8,871 nt of DNA from Actinomycetota bacterium (GTDB taxonomy: Bacteria > Actinomycetota > Humimicrobiia > Humimicrobiales > Humimicrobiaceae), in assembly GCA_016870675.1 (NCBI GenBank), contig VGAU01000059.1, forward strand, positions 1 to 8,871, written 5' to 3'. Within the stretch, counting starts at the first letter, position 1. The number at the start of each line of letters is the position of its first letter. Below the pieces are notes generated by a model. It saw only the letters and a list, made by a program, of their open reading frames with translations. It had not been told where the DNA came from and did no database searches. Of the stretch, positions 1 through 5,767 are shown piece by piece. A program made the translations under genes and the position numbers.

Positions 1-1
1 T

Positions 2-1852
2 TTAATCAATATTAAATAAATACCTGTATATTTTTTCTACAATAGGTGCCGCATTGCTTCCGCCGGATCCAGCCTCCTCAAGCATTACCACTACTACATA
101 TTCAGGGCTGTCCACACGAGCATAGCTTGCAAACCAGGCGTAATCCTGTCTTCCCTCGAATTGTGCAGTACCAGTTTTTGCCGCTACCGGTATTTCATCC
201 AATGGAAAATTTCTGAAAGCAGTGGCAGCAGTTCCACCAGGTCCAACTACCTGAACCAGGCCGTCTTCTATAATTTCAATAAAATATTCATTTAATTTTA
301 AATCCTGGTATTCCTCTCTTGAATTATCCACAAATAAATTACCCTCAATATCCCTTATCTCTTTAGCTATATAAGGAGTGTACTGTATTCCACGATTTGA
401 CAGGATTGAAAAAGCCTGAGCCATCTGAAGGGGGGTAACAAGCAAATCCCCCTGACCTATTGCCATATTGACGGTATCCCCTGGAAACCAGACAGAATAT
501 CCTGCCTGATCTTTAAAATAATCTTTTTTCCATTCCTTATCCGCAACCAGCCCTTTATCTTCATGAGGAAGATCAATTCCGGTCAGCGAGCCGAACCCAA
601 AAATCCTTAAATATTTTTGAAGAAGCTCTTCCATATTATCCAATTTCGTATAAAGTCCATATCCTACCTGATAGAAATAAATATCGCAGGAATTTTTAAT
701 AGCCCCTCTGATATCAAGACTCCCATGACTTGACCAGCAACTTTTTGGAAAATCTTTCCCCAGTCCCAACCACACTCCGGCACAATTCAACCTTCCTCTT
801 TCACTGATTATATCTTCCGCAAGCCCCGCATAAGCCGTAACTATTTTAATTGCTGAACCTGGAAAAAAAGACATAACCGCTCTATTATTTAAGGGGTAAT
901 AATTTTCCGGATCATTCAGATTCTCCCAATCATTTTGTGATATCCCTCCGACAAATAATTCAGGATTAAAGGTAGGATAACTGGCCATAGCCAGTATCTG
1001 GCCGTTTTGGGGGTTGAGTACCACCACTGCTCCCCCCGGCACATTATAACACTCGTCGGTATTTTTAATCTTTTTCTGTCTTACTCCCAGAATAGACTGA
1101 TAAAGAATTTTCTCTACAAATTGCTGTAAATCGATGTCAATAGTCAGATACAAATCATTTCCGCAAGTCGGGCTGGTTTCCTCTAATATATTCACCGGTC
1201 TTCCCAGTGGATCAACTTCATATACTATCTTACCCTTTTTTCCTTTAAGCACACTCTCATAAGTTTCTTCCAGTCCGGTAAGTCCTACCTGGTCTCCACC
1301 CTCATAACCATCTCCATATTTTTCTGACTTCAACATGTCCTCGGTAATCTCCCCGGTATATCCCAACAAATGTGATGCCAGAACACCAAAATTATACTCT
1401 CTCCAGTAAACATCAACCACTTCCACTCCGGGTAAATTGCTGCTGTTTTCTTTAAGATAAATCATAGTAGCAGCATCTATATCTTTTTTTAGAATAACCC
1501 TATCAATATAAGATACATCGCTTTTTTCTAGTTTTTCTTTTATATCCTTATAAGACATATCCAGGCAATCACTGAGTGCCTTCATTACATCCTCGTTCTT
1601 TAAAACAATATGTGGTTCTACAGCCACTGCGGTAACCGGAACACTACCAACTATCAGTTTCCCATTCTGGTCATAAATATTTCCCCTGGGGGCTGCCACT
1701 GTTTTTTCCCTGGTAATATTCTTAGATGCCAATTCCGCATACAGCTCTCCACTCATTATCTGCAAAAAGTATAGCCTTAAAATAAGCACTATCAATATCA
1801 TTACCAGCAGATAGAGAATTATTCTAAATCTTATTTTTATATTTGAACCCAA
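2..1852 (-). CDS. mrdA: Penicillin-binding protein 2 (elongation-specific transpeptidase)
   Basis: Class B (monofunctional) transpeptidase that cross-links side-wall peptidoglycan with the Mre complex and RodA. The 616-residue protein has a basic N-terminus, a membrane anchor at about 10-31, then the dimerisation/pedestal domain beginning with AAPRGNIYDQNG (53-64) and containing the LGYTGEI (163-169) and GLTGLEETYE (190-199) segments. Active-site motifs of the transpeptidase domain are complete: SAIK with nucleophile S333 and K336, SCD at 388-390 (the PBP2 form of SxN), and KTG at 559-561. Cysteines 357 and 372 lie in the inter-motif region where PBP2 proteins often have a cysteine pair. GIDLPHE at 425-431 and MAIGQGDLLVTPLQMA at 463-478 further support the PBP2 subgroup over PBP3/FtsI or SpoVD. 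Translation starts at TTG in a 29-nt overlap with mreD. The TAA stop ends one base from the window edge, so the next gene, rodA by actinobacterial order, is not visible. Confidence 0.96.
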   Translation of the reverse strand: MGSNIKIRFRIILYLLVMILIVLILRLYFLQIMSGELYAELASKNITREKTVAAPRGNIYDQNGKLIVGSVPVTAVAVEPHIVLKNEDVMKALSDCLDMSYKDIKEKLEKSDVSYIDRVILKKDIDAATMIYLKENSSNLPGVEVVDVYWREYNFGVLASHLLGYTGEITEDMLKSEKYGDGYEGGDQVGLTGLEETYESVLKGKKGKIVYEVDPLGRPVNILEETSPTCGNDLYLTIDIDLQQFVEKILYQSILGVRQKKIKNTDECYNVPGGAVVVLNPQNGQILAMASYPTFNPELFVGGISQNDWENLNDPENYYPLNNRAVMSFFPGSAIKIVTAYAGLAEDIISERGRLNCAGVWLGLGKDFPKSCWSSHGSLDIRGAIKNSCDIYFYQVGYGLYTKLDNMEELLQKYLRIFGFGSLTGIDLPHEDKGLVADKEWKKDYFKDQAGYSVWFPGDTVNMAIGQGDLLVTPLQMAQAFSILSNRGIQYTPYIAKEIRDIEGNLFVDNSREEYQDLKLNEYFIEIIEDGLVQVVGPGGTAATAFRNFPLDEIPVAAKTGTAQFEGRQDYAWFASYARVDSPEYVVVVMLEEAGSGGSNAAPIVEKIYRYLFNID

Positions 1853-2342
1853 GTTCTATCTCCCTCTTCGTACCAGAACTTATAATAGGAAAGATAATAA
1901 ACATTAAAATAATATTACAAACTGGCTTTGTTACCAGCTCCAACCCCATTCTTAATAAATTACTATCAAAATTAAATAAATAGCGGATTAAACTTAATAT
2001 TAAAATATTTATTTCCGTTATCAGGAAAACAATAAAAGAATAAGTCAGGAGTTTATATCTAAATCCAGCTGTAATTAGCCTGTCTACCATAAAGGCATTC
2101 ATAGAATAAATAAATGCGCTTATCCCCACAATACTACCCACCATAATATCCAATACCATTCCGACTATAAATCCAAATAGCATACCCCAAAAAACACCGT
2201 CAAAAAGAGTGATTGCTATTATAACTACCATAATTAAATCAAAGTCTACAGAAAATGACTTCAAGTTTTCAAAAAAAACTATTTGCACTAGTAAACAAAT
2301 TATTAGTATAAAGAAATGCAAGATTCTAAAAAAGGTTTTCAT
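1824..2342 (-). CDS. mreD: Rod-shape-determining membrane protein MreD
   Basis: Integral membrane partner of MreC in the elongasome. The 172-residue protein is almost entirely hydrophobic, with about five helices: roughly 5-25, 34-50, 51-75, 98-120 and 139-156. The central glycine-rich stretch (DGVFWGMLFGFIVGMVLD, 48-65) has the spacing typical of MreD and related energy-coupling S-component folds. Overall conservation in this family is low, so the call rests on topology, length and its position directly after mreC. The ATG start has no clear ribosome site in the 17-nt gap, so coupling to mreC is likely. The last 29 nt overlap the PBP2 gene in another frame and contain the ribosome site of that gene. 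Confidence 0.92.
   Translation of the reverse strand: MKTFFRILHFFILIICLLVQIVFFENLKSFSVDFDLIMVVIIAITLFDGVFWGMLFGFIVGMVLDIMVGSIVGISAFIYSMNAFMVDRLITAGFRYKLLTYSFIVFLITEINILILSLIRYLFNFDSNLLRMGLELVTKPVCNIILMFIIFPIISSGTKREIELGFKYKNKI
1860..1866 (-). promoter_or_regulatory. Shine-Dalgarno that fixes the TTG start of PBP2
   Basis: GAGGGAG on the minus strand, inside the end of mreD, 7 nt before the TTG at 1850-1852. A TAG in the PBP2 frame at 1856-1858 blocks any earlier start. The next methionine (residue 18) lies inside the membrane helix, so the TTG must be the start. Confidence 0.75.
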
Positions 2343-2359
2343 AGTTTGTAGGTGATATT

Positions 2360-3166
2360 TTATTTTTTTATCACCAGAACATACTCTATTTTTTTAAAAT
2401 CAACAAAAGGTTCAATTTCAATTGCCTTATATGGATCACCAATATTTTTCGTTACCTTGCTTACCCGTCCTATTAAAATTTCTTCAGGAAGCTTTCCATA
2501 TTCCGATGTAATTATTATATCACCTTTAAATACCGGCTCTTCACCGGAAATATAATTCAATGTAATTTTTTTATCCTGGCTCCCCTGAATAATTCCCAGT
2601 TTTCTTGAAGATAAAATTCTTACTCCGATATTGCTCCGGGGATCATTAATAAGCATCACATTGCATGAATCATTTCCAGCTATTATAACCACTCCTATCA
2701 ACCCATTCTCATCAATGACTCCCATCCCTTCCAGTACCCCATTGCTCCTGCCGACATTTAAAACAACTTCAGACTGCCACTTGCTTTCATAATAACCTAT
2801 TACTTTTGCAGGTATAGTTGCATAATCTTTTCTTAGTTCTATACCCAGCAGCTTCCTCAACGAATTATTTTCAACCTTTAGATTTATATTCTCACTATAT
2901 CCTTTTCTTAATTCTGAATTTTCCTTCTGAAGATTTAAATACTTTTCCCTTAAATTTATATAATCTCTAATTGAATTTATAAAACGTGTTACAGGGCTAA
3001 AGAAAGAGTAAAACTTCTCCTGGATAGGTTTGAAGAAATCAATGGTTTTAACTTTAATATTATTAATTAGGTCAGATTGCCTAAAACTTACAGTAATAAC
3101 CACCAGACATAAAACAATTATTATAGCCAGAACAATAAAGTTTCTAAATCTTCTATTTAATATCAC
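2360..3166 (-). CDS. mreC: Rod-shape-determining protein MreC
   Basis: Bitopic scaffold protein that links MreB and MreD to PBP2 and promotes PBP2 activation from the outer side of the membrane. The 268-residue protein has a basic N-terminus, one membrane helix at about 9-28, a coiled coil at about 66-108 (leucine- and asparagine-rich heptads), and the two-part beta domain. Recognisable MreC signatures are LNVGRSNGVLEGMGVID at 136-152 with GLIGVV at 155-160, DPRSNIGVR at 175-183, GIIQGS at 191-196, and LPEEILIGRV at 226-235. The start is GTG (3164-3166). No good Shine-Dalgarno is visible in the 35 nt after mreB, so the exact start is somewhat less certain, although no other plausible start precedes the membrane helix. 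mreD begins 17 nt after the TAA stop. Confidence 0.95.
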   Translation of the reverse strand: MILNRRFRNFIVLAIIIVLCLVVITVSFRQSDLINNIKVKTIDFFKPIQEKFYSFFSPVTRFINSIRDYINLREKYLNLQKENSELRKGYSENINLKVENNSLRKLLGIELRKDYATIPAKVIGYYESKWQSEVVLNVGRSNGVLEGMGVIDENGLIGVVIIAGNDSCNVMLINDPRSNIGVRILSSRKLGIIQGSQDKKITLNYISGEEPVFKGDIIITSEYGKLPEEILIGRVSKVTKNIGDPYKAIEIEPFVDFKKIEYVLVIKK

Positions 3167-3201
3167 AATCAGTAAATATTATAGGTTGAATATAAAATCA
3201 G

Positions 3202-4236
3202 CTATATTGAAAACTTGAGATATTTCTTCAAAGTACTAAAATCCTCAACACACTTTCCTGCTCCGATAGCTACTGCCGCCATTGGATCCTCAACCAGGTA
3301 AACCGGACAATGCGTTTCCCTGCCGATTCTTTCGGCCAGTCCCTTAAGTAATGAGCCTCCTCCTGCTAAAAATATACCTCTTTTCATTATATCTGAAGAA
3401 AGTTCCGGAGGTGTGATATCCAGTACCTCAACAATAGAATTTACAATATCATTCAATACCTTCTCTAATGCCTTTCTTATCTGCTGGCTGGTGATAATAA
3501 TTGTCTTGGGAAGTCCGGTTACCAGGTCTCTTCCGTTTATTTCCATTTTTTCCTCGTTCTCCAGAGGAAAAGCAGACCCGATTTCTATTTTTACTTTTTC
3601 AGCAGTTCTTTCACCTAAAAACAGGTTGTGTTCCTTTTTTAAATAATAGATTATAGCTTCATCCATCTCATCTCCACCAATCCTGAGTGATTTACTGACA
3701 ACTATTCCCCCTAAAGATATAACTGCTACCTCAGAAGTCCCTCCTCCTACATCGATAATCATACTGCCACTGGGTTCATCAATAGGCAGACCTGTACCTA
3801 TTGCCGCAGCCAGAGGCTCCTCAATTATATAAGCCGCCCTGGCTCCAGCCTGTTCAGTGGTTTCAACAACTGCTTTCTTTTCAACTGGAGTAATTCCTGA
3901 GGGAACACAAATAACAATTCTGGGTCTGGCAAAAGCTACATTCTTATGAACCTTTTGGATAAAATACCTGATCATTTTTTCTGTGGTTTCAAAATCTGCA
4001 ATTACTCCATCCTTGAGTGGTCTAACCGCTACTATATTCTCAGGAGTTCTTCCCACCATTCTTTTGGCCTCTTTCCCTACTGCCAGTATCTTCTTTTTTT
4101 CTTTATCAATAGCCACAACAGAAGGCTCATCTAGAACTATCCCCTTACCCTTCACATATACAAGAGTATTAGCTGTTCCCAGGTCAATACCCATATCTCT
4201 GCCAATAACATTTAAGAAAAAATCAAACATCTGCAT
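3202..4236 (-). CDS. mreB: Rod-shape-determining actin homologue MreB
   Basis: Bacterial actin that polymerises on the inner face of the membrane and steers the elongasome during side-wall synthesis. The 344-residue length is typical. Actin-fold nucleotide motifs are all visible: phosphate-1 loop GIDLGTANT at 16-24, connecting segment EEPLAAAIGTGLPI at 139-152, phosphate-2 loop IDVGGGTSEVAVI at 161-173, and adenine-side motif FLAGGGSLLKGL at 289-300. EKVKIEIGSAFP at 213-224 and the DPMAAVAIGAGK segment at 317-328 are also characteristic and distinguish MreB from FtsA or DnaK. The N-terminus (MFDFFLNVIG) is hydrophobic, but I cannot say that it anchors the membrane. Translation starts at the first of two closely spaced ATGs. 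It follows the maf remnant by 3 nt, where radC often stands in other Gram-positives; mreC begins 35 nt after the TAG stop. Confidence 0.98.
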   Translation of the reverse strand: MQMFDFFLNVIGRDMGIDLGTANTLVYVKGKGIVLDEPSVVAIDKEKKKILAVGKEAKRMVGRTPENIVAVRPLKDGVIADFETTEKMIRYFIQKVHKNVAFARPRIVICVPSGITPVEKKAVVETTEQAGARAAYIIEEPLAAAIGTGLPIDEPSGSMIIDVGGGTSEVAVISLGGIVVSKSLRIGGDEMDEAIIYYLKKEHNLFLGERTAEKVKIEIGSAFPLENEEKMEINGRDLVTGLPKTIIITSQQIRKALEKVLNDIVNSIVEVLDITPPELSSDIMKRGIFLAGGGSLLKGLAERIGRETHCPVYLVEDPMAAVAIGAGKCVEDFSTLKKYLKFSI

Positions 4237-4239
4237 CTG

Positions 4240-4500
4240 TCAACTCCTTAATTTAACCAATAACATTAAATCCAAATCTTGTTTTTTTAAGCCATACTCT
4301 CTTATATAATTATAAATATTTTTAGCTTTAACGATACTATTGCCGATAACAGTCTTGTAAGGATTTTTAAACTGTCTCTCTTCACAATTTTTCGGCTCAA
4401 TCACTTCAAAATCCAGTTTTAAAAGCTCAAGTATTTTTCTTCTTCTTGGAGAAGCAGAAGCTAAAAAAATTTTTTTTCTATAACCTTCTTCTTCCAACAT
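4240..4500 (-). pseudogene. maf: Truncated Maf family nucleotide pyrophosphatase (remnant)
   Basis: Maf proteins hydrolyse non-canonical or surplus nucleoside triphosphates and are usually about 190 residues; this reading frame has only 86. The N-terminus is clearly Maf: IFLASASPRRRKILELL at 11-27 contains the SxSPRR substrate-binding motif, and the SIVKAKNI segment (55-62) corresponds to the conserved lysine-alanine helix. The GADT motif with the catalytic aspartate and everything beyond are absent, so hydrolase activity is not expected. The last residues (about 71-86) do not resemble the family. In the -1 frame after the A7 run the DNA reads FGFNVIG then TAA (4253-4255), similar to the residues just before GADT, as if a one-base change and a deletion both struck here. 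The start overlaps DUF4321 by 23 nt; the stop lies 3 nt before mreB, and the tail carries the mreB ribosome site. It could still be translated to maintain coupling. Remnant identity is firm; loss of function is inferred. Confidence 0.85.
4244..4248 (-). promoter_or_regulatory. Shine-Dalgarno for mreB, inside the maf remnant
   Basis: AGGAG on the minus strand lies 7 nt before the ATG at 4234-4236 and overlaps the last codons of the maf remnant. The spacing favours this ATG over the second in-frame ATG two codons later (4228-4230), which would be 13 nt away. Confidence 0.7.
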
Positions 4501-4732
4501 CAGCCAATAAAAAAGCTATAAGTAATCCTATTATGGCACCAAGTGTAATATTTATGTGAATACCAAAATTTATATCAATTAAATATAAATTAAGGCTAAG
4601 AGAGTCTGTGCCTACCTTAAGTCCTTTGTCCAAAATCGGAACTGTATCACTCAAGACATGGCCTAAAATAGCTCCTATAATACCTCCAAGCAATACTATA
4701 AAGAAAACTACTTTTCCTCTTCTTTTATTCAT
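4478..4732 (-). CDS. DUF4321 family small membrane protein
   Basis: Small hydrophobic protein of 84 residues with a basic N-terminus (NKRRGK), a first membrane helix at about 8-28 rich in glycine, a central segment (about 42-58, DSLSLNLYLIDINFGIHI), and a second helix at about 61-77 ending in a basic RRRL tail. This pattern matches what I recall of DUF4321, a family found beside maf and mreB in clostridia; its function is unknown. Its constant company with the mre genes hints at a role at the cell envelope, but that is inference. GGTGA at 4736-4740 serves as ribosome site 3 nt before the ATG. The last 23 nt overlap the start of the maf remnant in another frame, suggesting translational coupling. 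The 38-nt gap after ndk contains no clear terminator. Confidence 0.8.
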   Translation of the reverse strand: MNKRRGKVVFFIVLLGGIIGAILGHVLSDTVPILDKGLKVGTDSLSLNLYLIDINFGIHINITLGAIIGLLIAFLLADVGRRRL

Positions 4733-4770
4733 ATATCACCATTAAAATTGTTTTTTACTGACTTTTAAGT

Positions 4771-5226
4771 TCAATTAAAAAATAATTCGATCTCTTTTTT
4801 GGCACTTTCGGCGGAATCTGAACCATGAATTACATTTACAGTAATATCATCACCAAAATCCCCTCTGATGGTCCCTCCTTTTGCTTTTTTAGAATCAGTT
4901 ACCCCCATAAGCTCTCTGGCCCTGGCAATTGCACCCTTCCCACTTATTACCATAACCACTACAGGACCTGAAGTTATATATTCAATTAACGTGTTAAAAA
5001 AACTTTTATTTTTATGATCCTGGTAATGCTTGCAGGCAAGCTTCCGGTCAATTTTTATCATTTTTAATTTTTCAATAGTCAGATCCTTTTTTTCAAAACG
5101 GGATATGATTTCTCCAATAATTTTTTTCTTCACGCCATCAGGTTTGATTATAATCAGGCTTCTTTCGAAGCTATCATCATTAGTATTAAGTATGTTTCCT
5201 TTCCCGTAATCCTTACATCTATTCAT
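4771..5226 (-). CDS. ndk: Nucleoside diphosphate kinase
   Basis: Transfers the terminal phosphate from ATP to nucleoside diphosphates through a phosphohistidine intermediate, balancing NTP and dNTP pools in the cytosol. The active-site region NVIHGSDS places the catalytic histidine at residue 134. Other conserved residues are present: IIKPDGV at 26-32 (K28), the HYQDHK/FF segment at 67-77, RELMGVT at 104-110, and GTIRGDFG at 118-125 with R121, plus N131. At 151 residues it is longer than the usual 130-140: family homology begins near residue 21, leaving an N-terminal extension of about 18-20 polar residues. No ATG, GTG or TTG lies between the chosen ATG and the conserved core, so the extension seems genuine unless a rarer start is used. 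A GGGAG at 5238-5242 lies 11 nt before the ATG, a rather long spacing. Its place between folC and mreB matches actinobacterial gene order. Confidence 0.96.
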   Translation of the reverse strand: MNRCKDYGKGNILNTNDDSFERSLIIIKPDGVKKKIIGEIISRFEKKDLTIEKLKMIKIDRKLACKHYQDHKNKSFFNTLIEYITSGPVVVMVISGKGAIARARELMGVTDSKKAKGGTIRGDFGDDITVNVIHGSDSAESAKKEIELFFN

Positions 5227-5245
5227 TTAAGCAACCGCTCCCAAT

Positions 5246-5704
5246 TTACTGAGTAGTCCTGCAATAAGGACAAACTTTCCAGTTTAAACTCAAGGGCTTG
5301 CCACAATTAATACAAGAATTTCTTAATTTCTTTCTGCAGTAAGGGCAGATTAAAAAATCATCCTTTACCAGACCCCCGCAGGCAGGGCAATTGGACTGTT
5401 TATTATCAAGCAGTATCTGCATTCTTTCAATTTCAAGATCCCTTTCTACTACATCATCTATAAATTCCGGGGGTCTTAATATTAAATATATTATCAATCC
5501 CAAAAAGTTTAATACTAATACAACCAGCGCCCAGAAAACCGAGGAGACTGCAGATTCACTTCTGAGTTTTGCATCCCTGTAAGTCCAGTAAACAAAAGCA
5601 AGCCAGACAATAATTAAAACAAAAATAAAGCTGTAGATCAGGTACTTCCATATCGGGCTTGTAATAAAATCTTGAATTTTTTCAATGTAACCAAATAAAT
5701 CCAT
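5246..5704 (-). CDS. Two-helix membrane protein with C-terminal double zinc ribbon
   Basis: Function unknown. The 152-residue protein has two probable membrane helices, at about 20-42 and 54-77, joined by a short polar loop (TYRDAKLRSES). A proline-containing juxtamembrane turn (RPPEF, 78-82) leads to an acidic helical linker (about 83-102). The C-terminus carries two CxxC...CxxC zinc-ribbon modules: cysteines 106/109/120/123 and 131/134/145/148. The layout suggests a membrane anchor holding a cytosolic double zinc ribbon (DZR-like), which in other proteins serves protein or nucleic-acid contacts; that role here is inference. The ATG start is set by a strong GGAGG. It sits between folC and ndk, the position where Streptomyces has an unrelated-looking small membrane protein, so it may belong functionally to the ndk/mre segment. 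The ndk gene starts 19 nt after the TAA stop. The protein class is clear; no specific name can be given. Confidence 0.85.
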   Translation of the reverse strand: MDLFGYIEKIQDFITSPIWKYLIYSFIFVLIIVWLAFVYWTYRDAKLRSESAVSSVFWALVVLVLNFLGLIIYLILRPPEFIDDVVERDLEIERMQILLDNKQSNCPACGGLVKDDFLICPYCRKKLRNSCINCGKPLSLNWKVCPYCRTTQ

Positions 5705-5708
5705 TAAT

Positions 5709-5713
5709 CCTCC
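5709..5713 (-). promoter_or_regulatory. Strong Shine-Dalgarno for the zinc-ribbon membrane protein
   Basis: GGAGG on the minus strand, 4 nt before the ATG at 5702-5704. It is one of the best ribosome sites in the window and fixes the start of the zinc-ribbon protein. Confidence 0.75.
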
Positions 5714-5725
5714 GGGTAAAAATTT

Positions 5726-5755
5726 AATATATTTACAAATTTATTAATATATCAA
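5726..5755 (-). promoter_or_regulatory. Possible sigma-70-type promoter ahead of the zinc-ribbon gene
   Basis: In the 63-nt gap after folC, the minus strand reads TTGATA (5750-5755; 5 of 6 match to TTGACA) and TATATT (5726-5731; 5 of 6 match to TATAAT), separated by 18 nt. A transcript would start near 5719, about 15 nt before the ATG and just upstream of the GGAGG. This is the longest gap in the window and the only one with room for a promoter of this sort. The gap is extremely AT-rich, so near-consensus boxes are expected by chance; treat it as a candidate second promoter within the operon. Confidence 0.25.
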
Positions 5756-5767
5756 TATTTAAGACCT

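Noticed and set aside
3167..3201. Short repeated AATCAG words in the mreB-mreC gap
   Set aside because: Two six-base copies in a 35-nt AT-rich gap are within chance expectation, and they form no stem or tandem array.
3946..4309. Plus-strand open frames opposite the start of mreB and the maf remnant
   Set aside because: They are antisense to MreB motifs that are fully conserved; the translations are serine/phenylalanine-rich without recognisable features.
4470..4500. A8/T7 homopolymer run at the DUF4321-maf overlap as a programmed frameshift site
   Set aside because: The DUF4321 frame ends with TAG just at the run and its protein is full length without a shift. The run is explained by lysine, isoleucine, phenylalanine and leucine codons of the Maf N-terminus (RKKIFLAS).
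4733..4770. Possible terminator or palindrome between ndk and the DUF4321 gene
   Set aside because: The ACTT...AAGT symmetry is too short and has a 2-nt centre, so no stable hairpin followed by a T-run forms on the coding strand.
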